NCBI RefSeq assembly: GCF_013463155.1
Contig: NZ_CP040781.1
Coordinates: 62,001 to 126,000, forward strand
Direction of reading: 5' to 3'
DNA from: Staphylococcus sp. 17KM0847
GTDB lineage: Bacteria; Bacillota; Bacilli; Staphylococcales; Staphylococcaceae
DNA: 64,000 bases
Numbering within the stretch: position 1 is the first letter of the stretch; every line of letters begins with the position of its first letter. The notes beneath the pieces were generated by a model, which saw nothing but the letters and a program-made list of their open reading frames with translations, did no database searches and had not been told where the DNA came from. Shown here one piece after another: positions 44,388-56,407 of the stretch. The translations under genes and the position numbers were made by a program.

Positions 44388-45209
44388 GTGCGTTATAAAA
44401 GAAGTGAACGAATTGTTTATATGACTCAATATTTAATTAGTAACCCTAATCAACTTGTACCGTTAACATATTTTGTAGAGAAGTTTCAACAAGCAAAGTC
44501 ATCTATTAGTGAAGATGTCCAAATTATTAAAGACACTGTTATTAAAGAAGGTCTTGGTACGATTGAAACTGTTACGGGTGCAAGTGGTGGTGTACGCTAT
44601 CGTCCTCAGATGCAACGTGATGAAGCAGAAGAGGTCATACAGGAAGTGACAACGCTTTTGCAAGAAAAAGATCGCCTTTTACCTGGAGGATACCTCTTTT
44701 TGTCTGATTTAATGGGAAACCCTACCCTGTTAAAAAAAGTGGGCCGACTTATTGCAACAATTTATATGCAGGAGGAATTAGATGCCATTGTGACGATAGC
44801 GACAAAAGGTATTTCTCTTGCTAATGCAGTTGCAAGTATTTTGAATCTCCCTGTGGTTGTCATACGTAAAGACAACAAAGTGACAGAAGGATCTACCGTG
44901 TCTATTAATTATGTATCCGGTTCATCTCGTAAGATCGAAACAATGGTTTTATCGAAACGTACACTTAAAGAACATTCAAATGTCTTAGTGATAGATGATT
45001 TTATGCGTGCAGGTGGTTCAATCAATGGTGTTATGAATTTGATGTCAGAGTTTAAAGCACACGTAAAAGGGGTATCAGTACTTGTGGAATCTAAAGAGGT
45101 AAAGCAGCGACTGGTGGAAGATTACACTTCTTTAGTCCGTTTATCTGATGTTGATGAATATAATCAAGATTTCAAAGTAGAGGCAGGCAATAGTTTGTCT
45201 AAATTCTAA
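44388..45209 (+). CDS. purR: purine operon repressor PurR
   Basis: A 273-residue regulator with an N-terminal winged helix (about 1-72) and a phosphoribosyltransferase-like domain that senses PRPP; the PRPP motif is VLVIDDFMRAGGS. It represses purine synthesis genes, and in S. aureus also affects virulence. Start GTG 44388, matching the family N-terminus MRYKRSERIV. Operon with yabJ and spoVG, and placed near prs and hpt, whose products make and use PRPP. Confidence 0.96.
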   Translation: MRYKRSERIVYMTQYLISNPNQLVPLTYFVEKFQQAKSSISEDVQIIKDTVIKEGLGTIETVTGASGGVRYRPQMQRDEAEEVIQEVTTLLQEKDRLLPGGYLFLSDLMGNPTLLKKVGRLIATIYMQEELDAIVTIATKGISLANAVASILNLPVVVIRKDNKVTEGSTVSINYVSGSSRKIETMVLSKRTLKEHSNVLVIDDFMRAGGSINGVMNLMSEFKAHVKGVSVLVESKEVKQRLVEDYTSLVRLSDVDEYNQDFKVEAGNSLSKF

Positions 45210-45233
45210 ATTTAAAAAGGAGCGGTCAACAAT

Positions 45234-45614
45234 ATGAAACTAATTAACACACAAAAGGCACCAGCAGCAGTTGGACCCTATTCACATGCTGCGATTGTCA
45301 ATGGCTTGGTCTATACTTCAGGTCAAATCCCTTTAAATACAGAGGGAGAGATCGTGAGTGATTGCATTCAGGAACAGACTAAACAAGTGATTGAAAACTT
45401 GAAAGTTGTCTTAGAAGAAGCGGGCTCAGATTTAGATCATGTTGTCAAAGCTTTAATTTTCTTATCAGATATGGAAAATTTTCAAAAGGTAAATGAAGTA
45501 TATGGTTCATACTTTGATGCGCATAAACCAGCAAGAAGCGCTGTTGAAGTTGCGCGTTTACCAAAAGACGTTAAGATTGAAATGGAAGTTATTGCAGAAG
45601 TTAAAAATGTATAA
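45234..45614 (+). CDS. yabJ: RidA/YjgF-family protein YabJ
   Basis: A 126-residue trimeric enamine/imine deaminase of the RidA family. [15 protein letters not shown] at the N-terminus, the active-site arginine in [13 protein letters not shown] (about 104-116) and the GQIPL segment are present. AAGGAG precedes the ATG. In staphylococci it is cotranscribed with spoVG under sigma-B; I did not find a convincing sigma-B promoter here. Confidence 0.95.
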   Translation: MKLINTQKAPAAVGPYSHAAIVNGLVYTSGQIPLNTEGEIVSDCIQEQTKQVIENLKVVLEEAGSDLDHVVKALIFLSDMENFQKVNEVYGSYFDAHKPARSAVEVARLPKDVKIEMEVIAEVKNV

Positions 45615-45675
45615 CTGATTTGCAGTACACATTTTCAAAATAAAAATAATTAACAAAACTATGGGGGTAGCACTT

Positions 45676-45981
45676 ATGAAAGTGACAGATGTAAGACTTA
45701 GAAAAATTCAAACGGATGGTAGAATGAAAGCATTGGTATCTATTACACTTGAAAATGCCTTTGTGATTCATGACTTACGTGTAATCGAAGGAAACTCAGG
45801 TCTATTTGTAGCAATGCCAAGTAAGCGTACATCAGATGGAGAATTCCGTGATATTGCACATCCGATCAATTCAGATATGAGACAAGCAATTCAAGACGCT
45901 GTAATGAAAGTCTATGATGAAACAGAAGAAGTACTTCAAGTTTCAAATGACGATGCAGACGCATCATCAGAAGAAGCGTAA
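45676..45981 (+). CDS. spoVG: regulatory RNA/DNA-binding protein SpoVG
   Basis: A 101-residue SpoVG protein that affects capsule, cell wall and antibiotic tolerance genes in staphylococci. [20 protein letters not shown] and [20 protein letters not shown] are almost invariant in the genus; the acidic tail varies. Start ATG 45676 after GGGGGT; an in-frame ATG at 45661 lies in front of that site. A strong terminator follows. Confidence 0.97.
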   Translation: MKVTDVRLRKIQTDGRMKALVSITLENAFVIHDLRVIEGNSGLFVAMPSKRTSDGEFRDIAHPINSDMRQAIQDAVMKVYDETEEVLQVSNDDADASSEEA

Positions 45982-46030
45982 GATATTGAATAATAATAAA
46001 AGTAATATGTCGTGTACATATTGTTCGTGA

Positions 46031-46080
46031 TAAAAGAGACTAAGTTTCAGACTATAATAGTTGAAACTTAGTCTCTTTTA
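46031..46080. terminator. spoVG terminator
   Basis: 19-bp perfect stem (46031-46049 with 46062-46080), ending in CTTTTA on one side and starting TAAAAG on the other. Confidence 0.92.
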
Positions 46081-46135
46081 TAATGAATAGCTGTTAAAAT
46101 GTTCACAATTTGATAAGTTGATGTTCTTTTACTTC

Positions 46136-46165
46136 TTGAAAGTATAGACATGCTTAAATTATAAT
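46136..46165 (+). promoter_or_regulatory. glmU promoter
   Basis: -35 TTGAAA (46136-46141), 18-base spacer, -10 TATAAT (46160-46165). Confidence 0.7.
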
Positions 46166-46172
46166 TATATAG

Positions 46173-47570
<1,398 letters not shown>

Positions 47571-47641
47571 TACAACCGGTAAAAAGCAAAATGAATAATT
47601 TTAATAAACTAGTGAGCAAAACAAATAATGGAGGATTCACA

Positions 47642-48607
47642 ATGTTAAACACCGAATATAAAAATTCGTCTCTGAAGATTTTCTCGTTGAAAGGTAATGA
47701 ACCACTTGCAAAGGAAGTTGCAGATCATGTAGGGGTAGAGCTGGGTAAATGTACAGTTAAACGCTTTAGTGACGGCGAAATCCAAATCAATATTGAAGAA
47801 AGTATTCGTGGTTGCGATGTTTTTATTATTCAGCCTACTTCAAACCCAGTCAATGTACATTTAATGGAGTTATTAATTATGATTGATGCGTGTAAGCGTG
47901 CATCAGCGAAAAGTATATCAATTGTTGTACCTTATTATGGCTATGCAAGACAAGACCGCAAAGCGCGTAGTCGTGAGCCGATTACGGCTAAGCTTGTAGC
48001 AGATTTATTTGAAACAGCTGGCGCAGATCGTATGATTGCATTGGATCTGCATGCACCACAAATTCAAGGTTTCTTCGATATTCCAATTGATCATTTGATG
48101 GGTGTACCTATTTTAGCTGATTACTTTTTAAATAATAAAGAGATTGATCCAGAAAAATGTGTTGTTGTATCACCAGATCATGGAGGCGTAACCCGTGCGC
48201 GTAAACTTGCTGATATTTTAAAAACACCGATTGCAATTATTGATAAACGTCGTCCAAAACCTAATGTAGCAGAAGTGATGAATATTGTGGGACAAATTGA
48301 GGGACGTACAGCTATTATTATTGATGATATTATTGATACTGCAGGAACAATCACATTGGCAGCACAAGCGTTAAAAGATAAAGGTGCAACAGATGTGTAT
48401 GCATGTTGTACACACCCTGTACTATCTGGACCGGCGAAAGAACGCATCGAAAATTCAGCGATTAAAGAATTAATTGTAACTAATTCGATCCAACTTAAAG
48501 AAGAGCAAAAGCCTAATAATATTAAAGAGTTATCAGTAGCAGAATTATTGGCACAAGCTATTGTACGTGTTTATGAGTGTGAATCTGTTAGCGTATTGTT
48601 TGATTAA
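47642..48607 (+). CDS. prs: ribose-phosphate pyrophosphokinase
   Basis: Makes PRPP from ribose-5-phosphate and ATP. 321 residues: [20 protein letters not shown], the flexible-loop region [13 protein letters not shown] and the PRPP-binding [12 protein letters not shown]. Start ATG 47642 ([12 protein letters not shown]) after GGAGG; the in-frame ATG at 47591 has no ribosome binding site. Cotranscribed with glmU. Confidence 0.97.
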   Translation: MLNTEYKNSSLKIFSLKGNEPLAKEVADHVGVELGKCTVKRFSDGEIQINIEESIRGCDVFIIQPTSNPVNVHLMELLIMIDACKRASAKSISIVVPYYGYARQDRKARSREPITAKLVADLFETAGADRMIALDLHAPQIQGFFDIPIDHLMGVPILADYFLNNKEIDPEKCVVVSPDHGGVTRARKLADILKTPIAIIDKRRPKPNVAEVMNIVGQIEGRTAIIIDDIIDTAGTITLAAQALKDKGATDVYACCTHPVLSGPAKERIENSAIKELIVTNSIQLKEEQKPNNIKELSVAELLAQAIVRVYECESVSVLFD

Positions 48608-48611
48608 TAAG

Positions 48612-48640
48612 TTGACTTATTGTTAGATTTTGTGTAGAAT
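48612..48640 (+). promoter_or_regulatory. rplY promoter
   Basis: -35 TTGACT (48612-48617), 17-base spacer, -10 TAGAAT (48635-48640), preceded by TGTG. Predicts a leader of about 95 bases. It is of sigma-A type; no sigma-B consensus seen. Confidence 0.7.
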
Positions 48641-48671
48641 ATTTCTGTTCGTGTCAATATGAACAAATACA

Positions 48672-48721
48672 CATTTGCAAGCAGCGTATGCTGATGGGCA
48701 AATGCAGCACGAGAGGCGTGC
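48672..48721 (+). promoter_or_regulatory. structured leader of rplY
   Basis: Two hairpins lie directly before the ribosome binding site. The first pairs CATTTGC (48672-48678) with GCAAATG (48698-48704) and CAGC (48682-48685) with GCTG (48690-48693), leaving an internal loop. The second pairs GCACG with CGTGC (48707-48721). Possible autoregulation by L25 is inference. Confidence 0.5.
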
Positions 48722-48742
48722 AGAAGAAAGGTGGAATAGAAT

Positions 48743-49390
48743 ATGACTTCATTAAAGTCTATTATTCGTCAAGGTAAGCAAACACGTGGAGATTTGCGTA
48801 AAATCCGAGAAGCAGGTAAAGTACCTGCAGTTGTATATGGTTACGGTACAAAAAACGTATCAGTTAAAGTAGATGAAGTGGAATTCATTAAAGTGATTCG
48901 TGAAGTAGGTCGTAACGGTGTTATTTTATTAGGTGTAGGTTCAAAAGAAATCAAAGTAATGGTATCTGACTACCAATTTGACCCTCTTAAAAACCAAATT
49001 ACACATATTGACTTCTTAGCAATTAACATGAAAGAAGAACGTACGGTAGAAGTACCTGTTCATTTAATCGGTGAAGCACCTGGTGCAGCTGAAGGTGGTG
49101 TAGTTGAACAACCATTGTTTGACTTAGAAATCACTGCAACACCAGATAATATTCCTGAAAGCATCGAAGTAGACATCAGTGAGTTAAATGTTGGTGATAC
49201 TTTAAGTGTACAAGATATTAAGGTAACAGGTGATTATACGATTGAAAATGATGCAGAAGACGCAGTTGTTTCAGTTGTTGCACCAACAGAAGAACCAACA
49301 GAAGAAGAAATTGAAGCAATGGAAGGCAATGAAACACCTGAAGAGCCAGAAGTTGTAGGCGAAGAAAAAGAAGAAGCTGAAGAAGAGTAA
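48743..49390 (+). CDS. rplY: 50S ribosomal protein L25/general stress protein Ctc
   Basis: A 215-residue two-domain TL5/Ctc protein that binds loop E of 5S rRNA through its N-terminal domain (1-93). The C-terminal domain (about 95-185) is beta-rich, and the last 30 residues are almost wholly acidic ([12 protein letters not shown] and onward). AAAGGTGG precedes the ATG. Has its own promoter and leader between prs and a terminator. Confidence 0.95.
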   Translation: MTSLKSIIRQGKQTRGDLRKIREAGKVPAVVYGYGTKNVSVKVDEVEFIKVIREVGRNGVILLGVGSKEIKVMVSDYQFDPLKNQITHIDFLAINMKEERTVEVPVHLIGEAPGAAEGGVVEQPLFDLEITATPDNIPESIEVDISELNVGDTLSVQDIKVTGDYTIENDAEDAVVSVVAPTEEPTEEEIEAMEGNETPEEPEVVGEEKEEAEEE

Positions 49391-49399
49391 GCTTAATCA

Positions 49400-49445
49400 A
49401 ACGGACGATTTTCATGTATAAAGATGAAAATCGTCCGTTTTTTTA
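49400..49445. terminator. bidirectional terminator between rplY and the exporter gene
   Basis: 17-bp perfect stem (49400-49416 with 49425-49441) followed by TTTT; it abuts the stop codon of the minus-strand gene. Confidence 0.9.
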
Positions 49446-50054
49446 AATGTCAAAAATATTTTTAAGAATAAGAAGTGCTACTATTAAAATAATAATACTG
49501 GATACTTTGTTAACTATTAAGATCAATGAACCAGATGAATCTATTTTCCTCATTTGTTTGCCTGCAACTGCTAAGCCTATAAACCAGAGCCATGAGATAG
49601 AGATAGTCGCAAGTGTAAAGGCTATTTTTTCGAAACCTGTATAGAGTGCTGCACTTGTTCCGATAACACCTACAGTATCGATGATAGCATGGGGGTTTAA
49701 TAGTGATACAGATACTGCAAAGCTTATTTGTTTTTGAGCAGACATAGGTGCTTGTTCACTTGTTTCGGATGGTTTTTCTTGCCATAGAGACCAAGCCATG
49801 AATAATAGAAAGATAAAACCAATAATGTATATCAACAACTGTAGTGTAGGATATTGATTTAAAATAAGTGAAACACCGAGTACAGCAATTAATATCAAAA
49901 ATGTATCACATAAACCCGCTGTAATAATAACTGGAAGTGTCTTTTTAAAATATTTATGATTAGCCCCTTGATTAAAAACAAAAACATTTTGAGCCCCTAA
50001 TGGTAAGATAAGGCCTAATGCTAGTAAAATGCCATGTAATATCGATTGAGTCAT
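49443..50054 (-). CDS. LysE/ArgO-family amino acid exporter
   Basis: A 203-residue membrane protein with six hydrophobic segments. LALGLILPLGAQNVFVFNQG at the N-terminus is the LysE/ArgO hallmark, and LLNPHAIIDTVGVIG supplies the second conserved segment with NPHA. Members export arginine or lysine. GGGGG precedes the ATG at 50054. It is the only minus-strand gene in the conserved 33-63 kb block; no LysG/ArgP regulator is adjacent. Substrate not certain. Confidence 0.88.
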   Translation of the reverse strand: MTQSILHGILLALGLILPLGAQNVFVFNQGANHKYFKKTLPVIITAGLCDTFLILIAVLGVSLILNQYPTLQLLIYIIGFIFLLFMAWSLWQEKPSETSEQAPMSAQKQISFAVSVSLLNPHAIIDTVGVIGTSAALYTGFEKIAFTLATISISWLWFIGLAVAGKQMRKIDSSGSLILIVNKVSSIIILIVALLILKNIFDI

Positions 50055-50788
50055 AGTTAGCCCCCTTTTGTTATTTCAATTTAACAGGATAATGGATTAA
50101 GTTCAATATTCAATTGTGATCTTAGATTCATTTGGATTGAGTAGTTGTTATGAGTGTTGTGACTGGTAGCGTGACAATGCTATTCAAGTCTTAAATTTAG
50201 TGCTCTTGATTAGGAGATAGAATCGCTTTTATTCGTGAGGTAGCAGCTCGACCAATTTAGGTTAACAATGGCAGCTAATAAAGGCAGAAAATGTGTGATT
50301 GTGTTAATATAGATAGGCAATTAGAAAAGAGACAAAGATGTAAAAGGAATAAAGTGAGTACTAACCAGTATAGATGGTTTTTCTATGGTAGGCTATCCGT
50401 TTTTTAGTTTCTCTCAAACTAGATTATTTATGTGAATACAAAAGTGTAGTCGTTTTAAACGATTCAGACTTTTTACATTATAAATTGTCAAATAAAATAA
50501 GTATAATAGATGACTAAATGAGAGACTCAACATGCTTTTTAAACTTGAGCTGTTTCTGTATTGAGTCGTCTTTGTTGTATGAAATTATGAATAATACCGT
50601 GTTTAAGATATTAGGTTGCTTTGAAAAGATAGTGCCCCTATATCATTGTACATTGGTAATAGCGCGCTACTTGGAAGACGATATCTCTTGTTAGGATTTT
50701 TGAATGGTGTTGTACTTGCTCAGCATAGATAAAATTTTAGATTAACCCAAGTTTCGATCTTACAGCTAAAAAGATGGAGGAATATGTT
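50055..50788. other. 734-bp gene-poor region upstream of pth
   Basis: No convincing protein gene. Elements seen: a palindrome TCGTTTTAAACGA (50450-50462), a TATAAT (50502-50507) with poor -35, and a hairpin GACTCAA/TTGAGTC (50524-50530 with 50561-50567) followed by GTCTTTGTT. A 17-codon frame at 50354-50407 has AAAGGA before its GTG but no other support. The pth promoter is not obvious. Confidence 0.6.
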
Positions 50789-51361
50789 ATGAAGTGTATT
50801 GTAGGTTTAGGCAATGTTGGTAAGCGCTATGAGTGCACAAGACACAACATTGGCTTTGAAGTTATAGATTATTTGTTGGCGCAACATCGTATGAAATTAG
50901 ATAAACAAAAGTTTAGAGGGGCTTATACAATTGAGCGTATAGGTGATGAAAAAGTGATGTTTATAGAACCGCTAACATTGATGAACCTGTCGGGTGAGGC
51001 GGTTGGACCATTGATGGATTATTATAATGTCGAGATTGAAGATTTGCTCGTGCTTTATGATGATTTAGATCTTGCACAAGGACAAGTGCGCCTTAGACAA
51101 AAGGGAAGTGCAGGGGGGCATAATGGTATGAAATCCATAATTAAAGCATTAGGAACAAGTGACTTTAAACGTATCCGTATAGGTATCGATAGACCGACGA
51201 ATGGTATGTCAGTACCTGATTATGTGTTGCAGCGCTTCTCAGAAGGTGAGATGGAGACGATGCAACCGGTAATTGAATATGTAGCGGATGCAGTGGAAGC
51301 GTTTATGAGTTCTGAAACATTTGAAAATGTGATGACACATTATAATGGAGCAGTCAAATGA
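50789..51361 (+). CDS. pth: peptidyl-tRNA hydrolase
   Basis: Recycles peptidyl-tRNAs dropped from ribosomes. 190 residues; active-site Asn9 and His19 ([20 protein letters not shown] starts at residue 6), plus MNLSGEAV and YDDLDL carrying further conserved residues. Start ATG 50789, 8 bases after GGAGG; the earlier ATG at 50774 overlaps it. Overlaps mfd by four bases (ATGA), so the two are coupled. Confidence 0.96.
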   Translation: MKCIVGLGNVGKRYECTRHNIGFEVIDYLLAQHRMKLDKQKFRGAYTIERIGDEKVMFIEPLTLMNLSGEAVGPLMDYYNVEIEDLLVLYDDLDLAQGQVRLRQKGSAGGHNGMKSIIKALGTSDFKRIRIGIDRPTNGMSVPDYVLQRFSEGEMETMQPVIEYVADAVEAFMSSETFENVMTHYNGAVK

Positions 51362-54300
51362 AATCGATAATTAATGAACTGATTCATCAAGACACACAAT
51401 TTAAAGTATTAACAGATAAGGTCGGTCATCAAGATCTATTGGTAACAGGATTAACATCATCAGCCAAAGCGTCTATCATTTCAGAATTGTACAGGTCAGA
51501 TCATCGTCAAGTTTTACTCGTGACTAATAACTTGTACCAAGCCGATAAACTGGAAGCCGATTTACTACAATTTATACGAGATGATGAATTGTATAAGTAT
51601 CCCGTACAAGATATGATGACAGAAGAATTTTCTACACAAAGCCCTGAGTTTATGAGTGAACGTGTGCGCACATTAACAGCACTCGCTCATGAACGTCGAG
51701 GGTTATTTATCGTGCCGATTAATGGGTTGAAAAAATTACTAACACCTAAAGCACTCTGGCAGTCACATCAGACTGTTCTTAAAGTAGGAGAAGATTTAGA
51801 TGTTGAGTCATTTTTAACTCGACTCGTCAATATGGGCTATCGTCGTGAGTCTGTCGTTTCAAATATAGGTGATTTTTCAGTAAGAGGTGGGATTATTGAT
51901 ATTTATCCACTGCTAGGCGAACCTATTCGCATAGAGTTGTTTGATACAGAGATTGATTCCATGCGTCAATTTGATGTTGAAACACAACGTTCATTAGAAA
52001 ATATCGAAGTTGCTGAGATCACAACAGCACATGATTATATTATGACAGAGTCAGTTAGGGAATACACAGCCCAAAATCTAACAGCAGCATACGAAAAGAC
52101 ACGACCTAAAATAGATAAAGCGGTAAGGCAGGATATTAAAGACACATATGATGCATTTCATATTACAGATGAAGAACGCTTTGACCCACAGGTATTACGT
52201 CGATTAATTGCATTTATGTATGAACATCCTGAAACGCTGATTGATTATTTTAAAGATAATGCAGTAATACTTGTTGATGAATATAACCGTGTGAGAGAAA
52301 CAGAGCAGACTTTGTCGATGGAATCTGCGGACTTTTTGCAAAATCTTGTTGAGAGTGGTAAAGGGTTTATGGGTCAACACTTTATGCGTGAGGATGCCTT
52401 TCAAAGTTTAATAGAAGCGCAAAAAGTAACGTATTTTACGCTTTTTACAGCATCAATGCCTGTGCAATTAGATGAGATTATAAAGTTTTCGTGTAAGCCG
52501 GTACAACAATATTATGGTCAATACGATATTATGACTTCAGAGTTTCAGCGCTTTATTAAACAAGACTATCACGTTGTTGTAATGGCAGAAACAGAGACAA
52601 AGAAATCTCGAATACAATCGATGTTGAGTGAGATGCATGTTCCCACACTTTTGAATCCAAGTGTTGAAGCGATGGCTCCAGGGCATGCAGCGATTGTTAA
52701 TGGTAGTCTTGCTGAAGGTTTTGAACTGCCGTATATGTCATTGGTAGTTGTAACAGAACGTGAACTTTTTAAATCTCAACAGAAGAAAACGTCTAAAAAA
52801 CGTCGTAAAACAATAAGTAATGCAGAAAAAATTAAGTCTTATCAAGAATTGAATATTGGAGATTACGTTGTACACGTTCATCATGGTGTAGGGCGCTATT
52901 TAGGTGTTGAGACATTAGAGGTAGGTGACGTTCATCGGGACTACATGAAAATCCAATATAAAGGGACAGATCAACTCTTTGTACCTGTGGATCAAATGGA
53001 TCAAGTCCAAAAATATGTTGGATCAGAAGATAAAACACCTAAACTGTATAAACTGGGTGGCAGTGAATGGAAAAAAACGAAAGCCAAAGTTCAGAGTAGT
53101 GTAGAAGATATTGCTGACGAATTAATTGCACTCTATAAAGAACGTGAACAGTCTGTGGGCTACCGGTTTATGCCGGATACAGAAGAACAGCATGCTTTTG
53201 AAATGGATTTTCCTTATGATTTGACAGAAGACCAGGAAAAATCAATCCATGAAATTAAAGAAGATATGGAAAGTGAACGTCCAATGGATCGCTTATTGTG
53301 TGGAGATGTTGGCTATGGTAAGACAGAGGTGGCAGTACGTGCTGCATTTAAAGCAGTCATGTCAGGAAAACAAGTGGCATTTCTTGTGCCAACAACCATA
53401 TTGGCACAACAACATTATGAGACATTGTTAGAGCGTATGCGAGATTTTCCGGTTGAAATTCAGTTGATGAGTCGTTTTCGAACAACCAAAGAAGTGCGTG
53501 AAACAAAAGAAGGTTTAAAGTCAGGATACGTTGATATTGTTGTAGGTACACACAAACTATTGGGGAAAACGGTGGAATATAAAGATTTAGGCTTATTGGT
53601 TGTCGATGAAGAACAGCGATTTGGTGTACGTCATAAAGAGAAGATTAAAGCACTAAAAGCAAATGTGGATGTATTAACGCTGACTGCAACACCTATTCCA
53701 AGAACGCTGCACATGAGTATGTTAGGTGTGCGAGATTTATCTGTTATTGAAACACCGCCAGAAAACCGTTTCCCTGTTCAAACCTATGTTTTGGAGCAAA
53801 ATACAAATTTTATTAAAGAAGCTCTGGAACGGGAATTATCAAGAGGAGGTCAAGCCTTCTACCTTTACAATCAAGTGCAGTCGATTTATGAAAAGCGTGA
53901 GCAACTTCGCATGTTAATGCCAGAAGCAGAAATTGGGGTAGCACATGGGCAGTTGCCAGAACGTGAATTAGAGGAAACAATGCTAGATTTTATTAATGGT
54001 GTATATGATATTTTGTTAACGACTACTATTATTGAAACGGGTGTTGATGTACCGAATGCGAATACACTTATTATTGAAGATGCAGATCGTTTTGGTTTGA
54101 GCCAGTTGTATCAATTGCGTGGAAGAGTTGGACGATCTAGTCGAATCGGGTATGCGTATTTCTTACACCCTCAAAACAAAGTGTTAAACGAGACGGCAGA
54201 AGAGCGTTTACAAGCAATTAAAGAATTTACTGAACTCGGTAGTGGTTTTAAAATTGCGATGAGAGATTTGAACATTCGAGGTGCAGGTAATTTGTTAGGC

Positions 54301-54882
54301 AAGCAGCAACATGGCTTTATTGACTCTGTAGGTTATGATCTGTATGCACAGATGTTAGAAGAAGCTGTGAATGAAAAGCGTGGTATGACACCAGAAACCC
54401 CTGTGCCAGAACTTGAGATGGATTTACGTTTAGATGCGTATTTGCCAGCAGAATATATTCAAAATGAGCAAGCGAAAATTGAAATTTATAAAAAGTTACG
54501 TGCAACAGAGACATTAACGCAGCTTATGGATATCAAAGACGAATTGTTAGATCGTTTTAATGAGTATCCACAGGAAGTGGCGCATTTATTAGATTCTGTT
54601 GAAATTAAGGTGTATTTACTACAAGTTGGTGTACAACATGTTAAAGATACAGGTAAAGTCATTGAAATCTTATTAACGCAAGCAGGGACAAATCGTATTG
54701 ATGGTGAGGTGCTTTTCCGCAACTCAGAACCACTTGGGCGTAGTATGTCACTCGGTGTAAAAGAGGGTTGTATGAAAGTAACGTTGACAAAAGGCAAGCA
54801 GTGGCTTGAATCACTGAAATTTTTAGCAAAAACACTGGCAGAAAGTAAGAGGTTAGAAGATGAAGACGAAAACGGCATTTAA
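51358..54882 (+). CDS. mfd: transcription-repair coupling factor Mfd
   Basis: Removes RNA polymerase stalled at lesions and recruits UvrA. 1174 residues: UvrB-like domains 1-2 (about 1-330), RNA polymerase interaction domain starting [17 protein letters not shown] (about 499-590), translocase domain with Walker [10 protein letters not shown] (about 649) and DEEQ (about 749), TRG motif in [12 protein letters not shown], and a C-terminal D7 domain. Full length and intact. Confidence 0.97.
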   Translation: MKSIINELIHQDTQFKVLTDKVGHQDLLVTGLTSSAKASIISELYRSDHRQVLLVTNNLYQADKLEADLLQFIRDDELYKYPVQDMMTEEFSTQSPEFMSERVRTLTALAHERRGLFIVPINGLKKLLTPKALWQSHQTVLKVGEDLDVESFLTRLVNMGYRRESVVSNIGDFSVRGGIIDIYPLLGEPIRIELFDTEIDSMRQFDVETQRSLENIEVAEITTAHDYIMTESVREYTAQNLTAAYEKTRPKIDKAVRQDIKDTYDAFHITDEERFDPQVLRRLIAFMYEHPETLIDYFKDNAVILVDEYNRVRETEQTLSMESADFLQNLVESGKGFMGQHFMREDAFQSLIEAQKVTYFTLFTASMPVQLDEIIKFSCKPVQQYYGQYDIMTSEFQRFIKQDYHVVVMAETETKKSRIQSMLSEMHVPTLLNPSVEAMAPGHAAIVNGSLAEGFELPYMSLVVVTERELFKSQQKKTSKKRRKTISNAEKIKSYQELNIGDYVVHVHHGVGRYLGVETLEVGDVHRDYMKIQYKGTDQLFVPVDQMDQVQKYVGSEDKTPKLYKLGGSEWKKTKAKVQSSVEDIADELIALYKEREQSVGYRFMPDTEEQHAFEMDFPYDLTEDQEKSIHEIKEDMESERPMDRLLCGDVGYGKTEVAVRAAFKAVMSGKQVAFLVPTTILAQQHYETLLERMRDFPVEIQLMSRFRTTKEVRETKEGLKSGYVDIVVGTHKLLGKTVEYKDLGLLVVDEEQRFGVRHKEKIKALKANVDVLTLTATPIPRTLHMSMLGVRDLSVIETPPENRFPVQTYVLEQNTNFIKEALERELSRGGQAFYLYNQVQSIYEKREQLRMLMPEAEIGVAHGQLPERELEETMLDFINGVYDILLTTTIIETGVDVPNANTLIIEDADRFGLSQLYQLRGRVGRSSRIGYAYFLHPQNKVLNETAEERLQAIKEFTELGSGFKIAMRDLNIRGAGNLLGKQQHGFIDSVGYDLYAQMLEEAVNEKRGMTPETPVPELEMDLRLDAYLPAEYIQNEQAKIEIYKKLRATETLTQLMDIKDELLDRFNEYPQEVAHLLDSVEIKVYLLQVGVQHVKDTGKVIEILLTQAGTNRIDGEVLFRNSEPLGRSMSLGVKEGCMKVTLTKGKQWLESLKFLAKTLAESKRLEDEDENGI

Positions 54883-56407
54883 TGGTGTCGTTGTATTAAC
54901 TGTTGCACTTATTATGGTGAAAATTTTAAGTGCACTTTATCGTGTACCCTATCAAAATATATTAGGTGATGCAGGACTTTATGCATATCAACAAGTTTAT
55001 CCAATTGTTGCATTAGGTGTTGTGCTATCGAGCAATGCAATTCCAAGTGCACTCACACAAATGTTAGATGGACAACATGCGACAAAGTTTTTGATGAGAC
55101 GTTTATGGATGGTGACGGAAATAATAGGAAGTATCTGTTGTGTCATGCTTTTTGTGGGTGCAACAGAAATTGCACGTTGGATGGGAGACAGTCAATTGAC
55201 ACCCATGTTACGTGCAGCGAGTGTGAGTTTTCTCTTCATAGGGGCGCTTGGGTTGTTACGTGGTTATTTTCAAGAAAAATATGAAATGACATACCCTGCG
55301 TATTCACAAGTGTTAGAACAATGTATTCGTGTTACAATGATTGGATTTGTTATTGCTTATGCTATACACCGTGATATATCTATATACCAAGCGGGTACAT
55401 GGGCTATTTTGGCATCTACGTTAGGCTTTGTGATTTCGACGCTTTTTTTATGGTGGAGAAGTGAACGGTTATCATCACCATTATTGGAAGGGCAAGCGCC
55501 GTCTCAATCTATCGCATGGAGACAATTTTTTATTGCAGTTGTTATTTTTGCGATGAGCCACTTGATTGTGATTTTATGGCAAGTTATAGATAGCTTTACT
55601 ATTGTCAATACTTTACAACATGGTGTGGGTTATGCATTTGAAGCAGCGATTGTGCAAAAAGGAATTTACGACCGAGGTGCATCTTTTATCCAGATGGGTT
55701 TAATAGTTACGACTACATTTTGTTTTGTATTAATTCCGTTATTAACAGATACTAAACGTCGTGATGCTATAAAAGAGATGAATAATTATGCGAATGTATC
55801 GCTCAAGATAAATCTTGTTATCAGTAGTGCCAGCAGTATAGGATTGATGAATCTTTTACCGTTATTGAACCGGGTATTTTTTGAAAGTAATGTTTTAACA
55901 GTGACGTTGACTGTTTATATGCTGACTGTTATTGGCGTATCGCTTATCATGATGTATATTGCAATGTTAGAAGTTCATCATCAATTTCGTCTTATTGCAG
56001 TAGCATTTATCATTGGATTAGTGAGTAAGTTTGTTTTGAATATGGTTTTAATTGTACAATTTGAAATGTTAGGTGCGAGTTTGGCAACAGTAGGGTCATT
56101 GATATTGTTTGTCATCATATTATATCGAGGTGTGATACGGTTTTATACGTTAGAGCACTTAAATCAGTTTTATATCAAACTATCTATCGCTTTATTGGTG
56201 ATGACTGCTAGTGTACAATTATGTCACTATCTCATACATTCCACATCTCGATTGGGTGGCTTGGTAGAGTTGATTATCTCAGCGATAGTGGGTTTACTGG
56301 CTATCGGTGTAATACTCGTTAAACTTAGCATACTGGAAGAAAAAGAGTGGAGCTATCTACCATTTGGAGATAGAATGTATCGTTTACAGAGAGGACGAAA
56401 AAGATGA
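54860..56407 (+). CDS. MOP-superfamily polysaccharide flippase-like protein (SpoVB/MurJ-like)
   Basis: A 515-residue membrane protein with about 14 helices of the SpoVB/MurJ branch of the MOP exporters. N-terminal [19 protein letters not shown] and the loop ALTQMLDG are family-typical. The branch contains lipid II flippases and related oligosaccharide-lipid transporters; this locus, between mfd and mazG, is the extra SpoVB-like paralogue of staphylococci, not the main MurJ. Start overlaps mfd by 23 bases, and AGAGG precedes the ATG. Confidence 0.88.
   Translation: MKTKTAFNGVVVLTVALIMVKILSALYRVPYQNILGDAGLYAYQQVYPIVALGVVLSSNAIPSALTQMLDGQHATKFLMRRLWMVTEIIGSICCVMLFVGATEIARWMGDSQLTPMLRAASVSFLFIGALGLLRGYFQEKYEMTYPAYSQVLEQCIRVTMIGFVIAYAIHRDISIYQAGTWAILASTLGFVISTLFLWWRSERLSSPLLEGQAPSQSIAWRQFFIAVVIFAMSHLIVILWQVIDSFTIVNTLQHGVGYAFEAAIVQKGIYDRGASFIQMGLIVTTTFCFVLIPLLTDTKRRDAIKEMNNYANVSLKINLVISSASSIGLMNLLPLLNRVFFESNVLTVTLTVYMLTVIGVSLIMMYIAMLEVHHQFRLIAVAFIIGLVSKFVLNMVLIVQFEMLGASLATVGSLILFVIILYRGVIRFYTLEHLNQFYIKLSIALLVMTASVQLCHYLIHSTSRLGGLVELIISAIVGLLAIGVILVKLSILEEKEWSYLPFGDRMYRLQRGRKR

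Noticed and set aside
50354..50407. 17-codon frame MSTNQYRWFFYGRLSVF with AAAGGA upstream
   Set aside because: Too short to judge from one sequence; no terminator or promoter in proper position. Mentioned only within the gene-poor region.
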